Shown here: in pieces, positions 42,805 to 51,017 of the stretch
Position numbering within the stretch: position 1 is the first letter of the stretch
Layout: each line of letters starts with the position of its first letter
NCBI RefSeq assembly: GCF_000612505.1
Contig: NZ_CP004078.1
Coordinates: forward strand, 980,001-1,044,000
Length of the DNA: 64,000 nt
Reading direction: 5' to 3'
Origin: Paenibacillus sabinae T27
GTDB taxonomy: Bacteria > Bacillota > Bacilli > Paenibacillales > Paenibacillaceae
Translations under genes and position numbers: made by a program
The notes under the pieces: generated by a model
The model's database searches: none
Seen by the model: the letters and a program-made list of their open reading frames with translations, nothing else
What the model was told of the DNA's origin: nothing

Positions 42805-44385
42805 ATGACTACGGACGAACAAAATTTTAAGCTCATTGTCTTGTCGGAAGCGGGGAGGGAATTCATCTTGAATGAAGACCCCAAGAAGCTTCTGGATAAT
42901 GTATTCAATAGACTGTCCGTCCATTTGGATCTGGATGTTTATTTTAATTATATTTTTGACGAAGAGACGCAGCGGCTCCATTTGATGAATTATCACGGCA
43001 TTGGCCCGGGTGAACATGTGCCGATCGAGTGGCTAAGCCTGGATGACTCGGTCTGCGGAGAAGCGGCCACGCGGCGTTCCCGGATCCTCATTGAGGACGT
43101 TCAGCGTTCAAGTGATCCGAGAGCCTGGCTGATCAAGGGGTTCGGCCTGAAATCATACGTCAGCCATCCGCTGATTTCCTATGGGAAATTTGTGGGCACG
43201 CTGTCCTTTGGTTCACGTAAACGTTTATTTTTTTCCGATCTGGAATTGGATATTTTGCAGACGGTTTGCAGTCAGGCGTCCATCGTGCTGGATCGCGTTC
43301 TGCTGATTTCGGAGCTGAAGCGGAAGAACCGGGAGCTGGCCCAAAAAAACAAGGAGCTCAAACATTCCGAGGAGCAATTGGCCACCATTTTCTCCGTCAT
43401 TCCAAGTCCTGTGCTTGTCCTTTCCCTGGAGACGCAGCAGATCATTGCGTGCAATGACGCGCTGTTAGCTTTGCTGGACATCAGCCGGGAAGAGCTGTTT
43501 AACCGGTATTGGCCCGAGCGGCAGCGTCCGGATTCGCTGATCAAACCGATTTTGGACGCCTCCATGAAGGCTTTACATAAGAGCCATATGGAAGTGTCTT
43601 TTTCCGATGCCTCCGGCCAAATGAAGATTTGTCTATGCAATGCGGTTTCCGTCGATATCAACCAAACCCCCGGCATGCTGGCCGTCTTCAGCGACCTTAC
43701 GGAGCACAAGGAGTACGAGAAGGAATTGGTGAGGCTCGACCAGCTTCATCTGATCGGCGAAATGGCGGCGGGAATCGGCCATGAGGTGAGAAATCCGTTG
43801 ACTACGGTACGCGGGTTCCTTCAGCTTATGAGGAAGACGGCAGTCGAAAAATCACCCTATCTCGACGTCATGATCGAGGAACTGGACCGGGCGAATTCCA
43901 TTATCTCCGAATTTCTCGGGCTGGCCAAAAATCAAAGAATCGATATGAAATCTAACGGGCTGAACGCGCTGATTGAAAAAATCCTTCCTCTGATTCAAGC
44001 GGACGCGACAGTTGCGGGCAAGACGGTAACCGCCGAGCTTGGTCCGGTCCCGCTCATGCTTATGGACGAAAAGCTGATCCGTCAGCTCATTTTGAATATG
44101 GTCCGGAACGGGCTGGAGGCCATGCCTCCGGAAGGGTATTTAACCATCAGAACCTATACGGAGGATGACAGCATCGTACTGTCTGTGGAGGATAACGGTA
44201 AAGGAATTCCTTCCGATCAGATTGAGCATATCTGGAAACCGTTCTTCACGACCAAAGAAAGCGGCTCAGGCCTTGGCTTGGCCGTCTGCTTCAATGTTGC
44301 CGACAAGCATGGCGCCAAAATCGACGTCGTTACGGGACCCGCCGGCACGACTTTTACAGTCAAGTTCAAGAGATTGCCCGCATAA
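42805..44385 (+). CDS. Orphan GAF-PAS sensor histidine kinase
   Basis: Soluble kinase of 526 residues. Domains in order are GAF (about 20-170), a coiled linker (KRKNRELAQKNKELK), PAS (about 195-310), HisKA with the phosphoacceptor in EMAAGIGHEVRNPLTTVRGF, and HATPase with the N, G1 (VEDNGKGI), F (WKPFFTTKESG) and G2 (GLGLAV) boxes. There is no transmembrane segment and no response regulator next to it. This matches the sporulation kinases of Bacillus and Paenibacillus that feed the Spo0F phosphorelay, but that partner is inferred. Confidence 0.9.
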   Translation: MTTDEQNFKLIVLSEAGREFILNEDPKKLLDNVFNRLSVHLDLDVYFNYIFDEETQRLHLMNYHGIGPGEHVPIEWLSLDDSVCGEAATRRSRILIEDVQRSSDPRAWLIKGFGLKSYVSHPLISYGKFVGTLSFGSRKRLFFSDLELDILQTVCSQASIVLDRVLLISELKRKNRELAQKNKELKHSEEQLATIFSVIPSPVLVLSLETQQIIACNDALLALLDISREELFNRYWPERQRPDSLIKPILDASMKALHKSHMEVSFSDASGQMKICLCNAVSVDINQTPGMLAVFSDLTEHKEYEKELVRLDQLHLIGEMAAGIGHEVRNPLTTVRGFLQLMRKTAVEKSPYLDVMIEELDRANSIISEFLGLAKNQRIDMKSNGLNALIEKILPLIQADATVAGKTVTAELGPVPLMLMDEKLIRQLILNMVRNGLEAMPPEGYLTIRTYTEDDSIVLSVEDNGKGIPSDQIEHIWKPFFTTKESGSGLGLAVCFNVADKHGAKIDVVTGPAGTTFTVKFKRLPA

Positions 44386-44506
44386 ATTCACCTTTCGCAA
44401 AAACACAACTCCGCACTTTTCTTCAAAAATTCATATATTCTCGCAGGTTTCGCCGAATATCGATCGTCAAATAAAGTAGCTTCTTCTGTACCTGGCGTTT
44501 CCAATG

Positions 44507-45439
44507 CTAAACCTGCCCAAAATCGGGGTCCCAGCGGTACTTGGCCGCTCGGATTTCCTTCGCCCGGACATCGAGGCCGTTCCAGGCCTCATGCGGATAA
44601 GCGCAAATCAATTGATGCAGCCGCAGGAAACGGTCGCGGGGCAGCAGATGGGCGTATCGGCCGATGAAGGCGGAGTAGAGCAGGGCGTAGCGCTTCATGC
44701 GCACCGCCGATCCGGCCACCGCGGCGAGAAGCGAGGCGCCGTCCTTCATTTCAAGAATTTGCGCTTCATACCGCTGGACATAGCGCAGGGTGCGGTCCTT
44801 AATCAGATCCCGCCGCAGTCTCGCAACCTCGCCGATGTACTCCGCGAGCAGCGGCTCGAAATCCTTCAGCAGCAGCTGCTCCATTTCCAGATCCATGTCC
44901 TTGCGCAGCCGGAAGCCGTGCAGCAGGGCGACGCGCTGCCTCGCGATGCGGTCGCCGCGAAGCAGCACGGCGATTTCGCGCAGCTTCTCGTAAGCGAGCG
45001 TATCGTTCTCCCGCAGCACGGACACGGCCTCCTGCCGGTTGATCTCAAGGCCTTGCCTGATCGCGCCGATATGCCGGCCAAGCAGCTCGTCCAGCGCGCG
45101 CAGGTTCTCGGCCGCACGCGCCTTGCGCTGGGCGGCGACGAGCGCAAGCAGCAGGACGAGCCCGCCGGCCAGGCACAGCGCAAGCTGCGCGCCGCTGGCT
45201 GCGAAATAGGCCGAGATAAGCGTCAGCAGGACGACGGCCAGTAGTGCGGCCGCCATGCGGCGTCCGGCAAGCGAAGCCGCCCGGCCTTCCACGGTGACCA
45301 GGGCGGTCCTGCCGCAGTGCTTGCAGCGTTCTCCGGGCAAAGCGGTGAACGTGCCGCAGCGCTTGCAGACGCGCAGCTTGTCGAAGGAATATCGCGGGGC
45401 TTTGAAGGGGCGGAGGACGACCGGTTTTTTCTTAGCCAT
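44507..45439 (-). CDS. Zinc-ribbon membrane protein of the NTPase cluster
   Basis: Unrecognised family, 310 residues. An N-terminal zinc ribbon (C25, C28, C39 and C42: VCKRCG and CKHCG) is followed by two close transmembrane helices (about 62-104). A long Leu/Arg/Glu-rich helical region (about 105-300) follows. It overlaps the 50-residue gene upstream (that gene's stop lies just past this ATG), a sign of translational coupling. It forms a divergent arm to the vWA/tubulin-like run and shares a zinc-ribbon theme with the GTPase at 55695, so I place it in the same system. Confidence 0.8.
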   Translation of the reverse strand: MAKKKPVVLRPFKAPRYSFDKLRVCKRCGTFTALPGERCKHCGRTALVTVEGRAASLAGRRMAAALLAVVLLTLISAYFAASGAQLALCLAGGLVLLLALVAAQRKARAAENLRALDELLGRHIGAIRQGLEINRQEAVSVLRENDTLAYEKLREIAVLLRGDRIARQRVALLHGFRLRKDMDLEMEQLLLKDFEPLLAEYIGEVARLRRDLIKDRTLRYVQRYEAQILEMKDGASLLAAVAGSAVRMKRYALLYSAFIGRYAHLLPRDRFLRLHQLICAYPHEAWNGLDVRAKEIRAAKYRWDPDFGQV

Positions 45440-45584
45440 GGGTGCGGTCGCCTCCGTTCAGCGCGGCCAGCAGCCGCTCGTCGATCTCTTCCCGGCTAAC
45501 CGGCCTGCGTCCCCGGAGGAAGTAGCCGAGAACTCGAATAACGGTATAAAGAAACGTAATTCCAAGTATAACGTATGAAATCAT
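45432..45584 (-). CDS. Small membrane protein (50 aa)
   Basis: Fifty residues with one N-terminal transmembrane helix (about 3-22) and a charged cytoplasmic tail (RRPVSREEIDERLLAAL). AAAGGA precedes the ATG at 45584; the ORF runs upstream to 45623, but without support. It is coupled by overlap to the zinc-ribbon gene. No family recognised. Confidence 0.65.
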   Translation of the reverse strand: MISYVILGITFLYTVIRVLGYFLRGRRPVSREEIDERLLAALNGGDRTHG

Positions 45585-45614
45585 GGAGCTGTCCTTTCCT
45601 GGAGAACGGTTGTC

Positions 45615-45631
45615 TTCGAACATTGTTCGAA
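45615..45631. promoter_or_regulatory. 17-bp palindrome between the divergent arms
   Basis: TTCGAACATTGTTCGAA is symmetric except at its central base. It recalls the LexA box (CGAAC-N4-GTTCG), but the spacer here is three bases. It lies 31 bp before the 50-residue gene and could regulate both arms. Confidence 0.5.
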
Positions 45632-45679
45632 AAAGGCTGACGGACGCCGCCCGTTGCCGCTCGCTCAGCGTTCCTTAAG

Positions 45680-45708
45680 TTGAAGTTTACAGGGTTTAAT
45701 TATATCAT
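45680..45708 (+). promoter_or_regulatory. Possible promoter of the vWA/tubulin-like run
   Basis: TTGAAG (45680-45685) and TATCAT (45703-45708) are separated by 17 bp, about 80 bp before the first gene. Confidence 0.45.
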
Positions 45709-45789
45709 AATGGCAGGCTATTGACAGAATTTAGCTGTACTGATCGGTCTTTCCCGCCGCCCTATCAAATCATAAGAGGAGTTATAGTC

Positions 45790-47607
45790 ATGCTTCGTAA
45801 CGATGTTCAAAATAGAAGGGTTTTATCGTTTTTTGCCCGGTGTCTTCCCGCGCTGCTGCTGGCGCTGAGCCTCGCGGCCGGACCGTTCGCGGCGGTTCCG
45901 GTATCCGCAGCTCCGTCCTCTTCTCCGGGAGCGTCTTCGCAGATCGACGCCGTTCTGGTGCTCGATGTCAGCAATTCCATGAAGACGAGCGATAAGAGCA
46001 ACATCGCCGGCGAGGCGATGAAGATGTTCATAGATATGCTGTCTGCGAAGGGAGACAAGGTTGGAGTCGTCGCTTATACCGATGAGGTGCAGCGGGAGAA
46101 GGCGCTGCTGACCATTAACTCGGCCTCGGACAAACAGGATTTGAAGGCTTTTATCGATGGCCTGGATAAAGGCGCATACACCGATATTGCCGTGGGCGTC
46201 GATGAAGCGGTCAAGGTGCTGCAGAACGGCAGCGACCCTGCCCACGAGCCGATGATCGTGCTCCTTGCCGACGGCAACAACGATCTGAACGAAGCGTCCG
46301 GCCGGACGCAGAGCGAGTCGGACAAAATGCTCGGCACGGCAGTGGAGACGGCCAAGAAGAACGGATATCCGATTTACACGATCGGCCTGAACGCGGACGG
46401 CAAGCTGAACAAGGCCAGTCTCGCGAAGCTGTCCGACCAGACGGGCGGCAAGGCGTTCGCTACCGATACCGCAGACGATTTGCCCGATATTTTGAGTGAA
46501 ATTTTTGCCGACCATCTGAAGCTGAAGGTCGTTCCGGTGCAGTCGATTACGGCGAACGGCAGCTATCAGGAGGTGACGGTGAACGTTCCGAACGCCAGCG
46601 TCCTGGAAGCGAACATTTCCATTATGTCCCGGGAGCCGGTAACGGCGAAGCTAACCGACCCGTCGGGGGCGAGCGTGGCGATTCCATCGAGCAATGTGCT
46701 GCTATCCAAGTCTTCGACGTACAGCCTGCTGAAGCTGCTGTCCCCGAAGGAAGGGGACTGGAAGCTTCAGATCAAGGGTGTGCCGAAGGATAAAATCGAC
46801 ATCAATCTGATTTTCAATTATGACCTGGAGCTTAAAATGGACGTTCCGGCGTCCAAGACATACAAGAAAGGCGACAAGATCGGCATCTCCGCCCGCCTGT
46901 ATACGGGCGGCGCGCAGGTACAGGAAGCGGAGCTGTACAAGAACATGAAGGCGACGCTGCTTGCGACCGACCTGGACTCCGGAAAGACTGCGGAGCTTCC
47001 GCTGGACAATTCAAGCGGCGAGTTCAAGGGCAGCTTTGAGGTGAAGGACAGCCATAACTATGAGCTGAAAATCCGGGCCGAAGAGAGAAGCTTCTACCGC
47101 GAGAGCAATGCTGTACAGATCAATGCGGGAGGGTCTGCTGCCCAGGCGCCCGCCGGAGCCGGAAGTGAAGCGCAGGATAAAGGCACTCCATGGACGCTGA
47201 TTCTGGTTATTGCCGGAGCGCTGCTGGTTCTGGCCGCCGCCTTCGTCATCTGGATGCTGTGGAAGAAAGCAAGCCGCGGTTTCGTCGGACAGCTCGTGAT
47301 CGAGGTGATTGACGGAAATACCGGCGAGAAGACGTATCCGCAGTACAAGAAGCTGACGGGCTTCAGAGGCAAGTTCAACCTGCATCAGCTGCTGCAGCTT
47401 GCCCCTGAGCTTAAAGAAAGCGAGAAGCTGGTCTTCACGCCGGGCAGCAATGACCGGCTGCAGCTTCGCGGCGGCGAAGGGATTTCGGTCGAGAAATCGG
47501 GCCGTGCGGTCGACGCCACCCGGGGGCTGGAGTTGAAGAGCGGAGACCGCGTCTCGGTTCCGCTCAGCAGCGTAGACAAGACGATAATGCTGGAGTATTT
47601 GGTATAA
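45790..47607 (+). CDS. Secreted, membrane-anchored vWA protein
   Basis: This 605-residue protein has an N-terminal signal peptide (about 1-41, ending VPVSA). A vWA domain (about 50-230) follows with the MIDAS motif DVSNS and the later LADGNN, which bind a divalent metal. A beta-rich extracellular stretch (about 240-460) leads to one transmembrane helix (about 472-494) and a cytoplasmic domain (about 500-605). AGAGGAG lies eight bases before the ATG at 45790. It heads the long run, 16 bases before the tubulin-like gene. The vWA domain faces outside, so it may sense or bind a surface ligand and signal inward. Confidence 0.88.
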   Translation: MLRNDVQNRRVLSFFARCLPALLLALSLAAGPFAAVPVSAAPSSSPGASSQIDAVLVLDVSNSMKTSDKSNIAGEAMKMFIDMLSAKGDKVGVVAYTDEVQREKALLTINSASDKQDLKAFIDGLDKGAYTDIAVGVDEAVKVLQNGSDPAHEPMIVLLADGNNDLNEASGRTQSESDKMLGTAVETAKKNGYPIYTIGLNADGKLNKASLAKLSDQTGGKAFATDTADDLPDILSEIFADHLKLKVVPVQSITANGSYQEVTVNVPNASVLEANISIMSREPVTAKLTDPSGASVAIPSSNVLLSKSSTYSLLKLLSPKEGDWKLQIKGVPKDKIDINLIFNYDLELKMDVPASKTYKKGDKIGISARLYTGGAQVQEAELYKNMKATLLATDLDSGKTAELPLDNSSGEFKGSFEVKDSHNYELKIRAEERSFYRESNAVQINAGGSAAQAPAGAGSEAQDKGTPWTLILVIAGALLVLAAAFVIWMLWKKASRGFVGQLVIEVIDGNTGEKTYPQYKKLTGFRGKFNLHQLLQLAPELKESEKLVFTPGSNDRLQLRGGEGISVEKSGRAVDATRGLELKSGDRVSVPLSSVDKTIMLEYLV

Positions 47608-47623
47608 GATTAGGGGGATAACC

Positions 47624-50600
47624 ATGAAACCGGTCGTAAGAGAACATATTCAGCAGCTGGACGTATCGCTTGGCGGAGGCATCGTCAGCGACAAAATCAG
47701 AGTCGACACGATCGACAATCCGATTCTTATTATCGGTCTCGGCGGCACGGGCATCGATGCCCTGCTTCGGCTGAAATACCAGATCAACCGCCGCTTCAAG
47801 CTGCCGGAGGACCCGATTTCCAAGAAGAAGCGGGATAAGCCGGACAATGTCGAGTTCCTCGCTTTCGAGACGAACGAACAGGACCGCGGCAAGAAGTACA
47901 AAGGCATCGGCCTTGACCCGCAGAACGAATTCGTGCTGCTGGCCAACGCCGAGATCGGCGGGCTGCTGCAGAACCGCAGCATTCTCGACCCATACATTAC
48001 GGAATGGCTGTCGCCCGAGCTCAGCATTACAGATGGCATGAACGGCGCCGCCGGGGTACGTCAGGCGGGAAGGCTGCTGCTGTTCACGAAGATCAATCAG
48101 GTCGTGGGCGCGATCGACAAGAAGATCAAGACGCTGTCTGTCGGCACGAACAAAAAGCTCATGGTCTTCCTGCTGACCGGATTGTCCGGCGGCACGGGAA
48201 GCGGCGCTTTTCTCGACATCGCCTATATTGTGCGTGGCATTATCGAGCGAGATTACGGCTCAGCCGGAATCGACCGGGTCAATACACTCGGGTATCTGTT
48301 TACGCCCGACGTGAACCTGTCGAACAAGAGCCTCAGCGAGCACACCCGCGAATACATCCGCAAGAACGGATACGCCGCGCTCAAGGAGCTGGACTACTGG
48401 ATGAACGTGGACAGCCGGGGCGAGCGGTTCCGCCAGCAGTACGGCAATATTTTGACCGTCAATTCGCCGCTTCCTCCGTTCAATCTGTGCCACCTCATTT
48501 CGGCGACGAACACCGAGGGCAAGCTGCTGGAGAATGCATATGACTACTGCATGAACGTGACGGCGGAGAACATTACGAACTTTATGGCGAGCGAGGAGAA
48601 GCAGTCGGGCGAGGAATTCGCCATCCACGACTACATCAGCAACATCCGCACGAACATCGCGCAGATGCACAAGAGCTATCCCGCCAACTATGAATACAAC
48701 ATTATCGGAGCGTCTTCGGCGGTGCTGCCGATTGAAGAAATGACGACTTACCTGGCATACCGCCTCTTCGACAAAATGGAGAAAATGTTCCATCAGGCGC
48801 CGGGCCAGGAGGATGTCGAGAAAATAGCCCGCAAGCTCGGGATCGATCTGGAGAGCATGATCAAAGCTTTTGAAGCACGTGTGCCGGAGCCGCTGCCAGG
48901 CTTTGAGAACAGCGAGCGTCTGAGCCATTCCAACGTCATCAAACATCAGGTCGTCGATATGGACACCGAGCTTGAGCAGAGCTTCCTGTCGCGCGCAAGA
49001 GAAGAGTACATCAAGGTAAGAAAGCAGCTCCCGGGCGAAATCGTCGGACGGTTTGGCGAAGAGATGGAGCGGACGTTCCTGCATCCCGAGCAGGGGCCGT
49101 TCTATGTGTCGCGGCTGATCTTTACGGAAAAAGGCTTCTGCCTCCTGAAGCTGATCCAGTCCTACATTGAAGCGCTGCGGGAGAATCTGCTGCGTCTGCC
49201 GCGCGATATCGAGACGGCCCGGGAAGCGGCGGAGGATAAGCTGGGCGATGCGCGAAGCGCTTTTGTCTCGAAGGAAAAGAAGAAGAACGCCTATATCGAC
49301 GCGAAAATCAACGAATACTGGCTGCATGCCGATGTAGACCGGACGGAGCGGATGATTGAGTTCTATGAGGATCTGTTCGAGCTGCTGAACGACGAGAACA
49401 GCCGGATTTACGGCGTGTTTACGGAAATTTTGAACGCGCTGAGCTCAATCTTCGCCAAGAACGGGCATATTCTCACAAGCGGCGAAGAACAGACGGATCA
49501 CAGGGGCAACAAGACGTATTACTGGAACATTGTAAGCGTGCCGGACATTTCGCAGACGATCTCGAAGATTATGGATCAAAAAGACGGCGACGACCTGATC
49601 CGCGACTTTTCCCGGGAAATGCTGCGGAATTCCAGCCGCTGGGTCAGAGAACAGGAGATTGACGTCGTCCGCTCCATTTCCGAATTCCTCAGCGACAAGT
49701 TCGGGGATTTGATCACCCGGTCGATGGAGGATTTTCTCGTGATGAAATACGGCAGCGAAGAGCCGCTCGACAAGCTTGTGGAACGTACGATCGCCGGAAA
49801 GCTTGACGAGGAAGCCGTGCCGGTCTTCCACCTGAGCAACAGCTCGGGCAGCCTGCACTTCCCTTCGTGGGGCTTCGTGTCGGTGCCGGTGAAGGCGCCG
49901 GGCATCCTGAAGGGCATCCGCAACTACCAGAATAACGCGCTCGGCAAATCGCAGTTCACGGTTAAGGAGAGCGAGGTCAAGAACCGGATTTTCTGGCTGA
50001 ATACGCGCAACGGGGTGCCGCTGTTCGTCTATACGCCGCTGCGGGTGTATGAAGAAAACTATGAGCGGACCATTCTGGACAAGGAAGGCATCGGTCGCCA
50101 TCTGGTGCAGACCGAAAAGAATAACTGGACGTATCTGCCGTCGCCGATTCCGGAGCAGTCCTGGGGCGACACGTACAGCAACGCCAGAGTCAAGGAGTAC
50201 AACGCAAGGGTGCGCGGAGAATTTGCCAAGGCGCTGGAGGCCGGAGTCATTACGGAAAAAGGTCTGGACGAGAACACCAGCAACCGCTATTCGGTCGTGT
50301 TCACAAAGCCCTTCGATATTGACGCGTTCCTGCGCGGATACGATCTTCAACTGGAAGCGCCGCGCCCGAATCTGGGCGAGGTGAAGAAAGCCGCCGACGA
50401 GCTGGGGAGGCTCCGTGAGAACGGGCTGGAGCGCGAGGGCGTGAAGGATATTTTCGGCAGCATCAACCGGGAGCTGGCGCAGGAGAATCTGATCCGTACG
50501 CCGCAGCTTACAGCAAGGTTGCGCGAGGAGCTGGTAAAATACGAAGCGCTCACCGCCAAAGCGGAAGAGCTGAACGCGGTGCTCCGCCAGTATCTGGACG

Positions 50601-51013
50601 AAGAAAAATGGATGGATCAGTTCCTGGAGGCTCTGTACACGGATACGATCGTGAAGAAGGGCGCGCTGTTCGTGTACGACAAGGACGAGGAAGAGGAGAG
50701 CTGGGAGCCGTTCGCCAACCTGATGAAGGAACGCAGCTATGTGGAATACGCGGTCTACCGCCATTTCCGGGCGCTGGACGAGAAGAGCCGCAGCGTGCTG
50801 CTGCGCAAAAGCGCGCGCCGCGCCGCGGAATTGACCGCGTCCGAGGATGTGTCTCCGCTGCTCTACAAGCTGGATAGCCTGTATGTGAGCGTCCTGGAGG
50901 CGCGGGACAGCCTCGAATACGAGCGGGTGGAGCATGCCGATGGCGACGAGATGTACGCCTTCTACAAAGGCATGACCGGAAAGCTTGGCAGCATCCGCAG
51001 AAAGTTGAAATAG
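47624..51013 (+). CDS. Tubulin-like GTPase (Tubulin_2 type), 1129 aa
   Basis: Large cytoplasmic protein. The N-terminal region has the tubulin/FtsZ nucleotide-binding layout: a first glycine loop LIIGLGGTGIDAL (about 35-47) and the tubulin signature TGLSGGTGSGAFLDIA (about 184-199). The rest (about 400-1129) is largely helical and family-specific. It is not FtsZ, which is about 380 residues and lacks this extension. The ATG at 47624 follows the vWA gene by 16 bases, and the next gene starts four bases after its stop. Whether it polymerises is unknown; a filament or GTP-switch role is inferred from the fold. Confidence 0.88.
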   Translation: MKPVVREHIQQLDVSLGGGIVSDKIRVDTIDNPILIIGLGGTGIDALLRLKYQINRRFKLPEDPISKKKRDKPDNVEFLAFETNEQDRGKKYKGIGLDPQNEFVLLANAEIGGLLQNRSILDPYITEWLSPELSITDGMNGAAGVRQAGRLLLFTKINQVVGAIDKKIKTLSVGTNKKLMVFLLTGLSGGTGSGAFLDIAYIVRGIIERDYGSAGIDRVNTLGYLFTPDVNLSNKSLSEHTREYIRKNGYAALKELDYWMNVDSRGERFRQQYGNILTVNSPLPPFNLCHLISATNTEGKLLENAYDYCMNVTAENITNFMASEEKQSGEEFAIHDYISNIRTNIAQMHKSYPANYEYNIIGASSAVLPIEEMTTYLAYRLFDKMEKMFHQAPGQEDVEKIARKLGIDLESMIKAFEARVPEPLPGFENSERLSHSNVIKHQVVDMDTELEQSFLSRAREEYIKVRKQLPGEIVGRFGEEMERTFLHPEQGPFYVSRLIFTEKGFCLLKLIQSYIEALRENLLRLPRDIETAREAAEDKLGDARSAFVSKEKKKNAYIDAKINEYWLHADVDRTERMIEFYEDLFELLNDENSRIYGVFTEILNALSSIFAKNGHILTSGEEQTDHRGNKTYYWNIVSVPDISQTISKIMDQKDGDDLIRDFSREMLRNSSRWVREQEIDVVRSISEFLSDKFGDLITRSMEDFLVMKYGSEEPLDKLVERTIAGKLDEEAVPVFHLSNSSGSLHFPSWGFVSVPVKAPGILKGIRNYQNNALGKSQFTVKESEVKNRIFWLNTRNGVPLFVYTPLRVYEENYERTILDKEGIGRHLVQTEKNNWTYLPSPIPEQSWGDTYSNARVKEYNARVRGEFAKALEAGVITEKGLDENTSNRYSVVFTKPFDIDAFLRGYDLQLEAPRPNLGEVKKAADELGRLRENGLEREGVKDIFGSINRELAQENLIRTPQLTARLREELVKYEALTAKAEELNAVLRQYLDEEKWMDQFLEALYTDTIVKKGALFVYDKDEEEESWEPFANLMKERSYVEYAVYRHFRALDEKSRSVLLRKSARRAAELTASEDVSPLLYKLDSLYVSVLEARDSLEYERVEHADGDEMYAFYKGMTGKLGSIRRKLK

Positions 51014-51017
51014 GCCT

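Noticed and set aside
45615..45631. Canonical LexA (SOS) box
   Set aside because: Half sites match, but the spacer is three bases instead of four, so it is listed only as a palindrome.
47624..51013. Cell-division FtsZ
   Set aside because: Length is three times that of FtsZ, the loops read SGGTGSG with family-specific extensions, and no division genes are adjacent.
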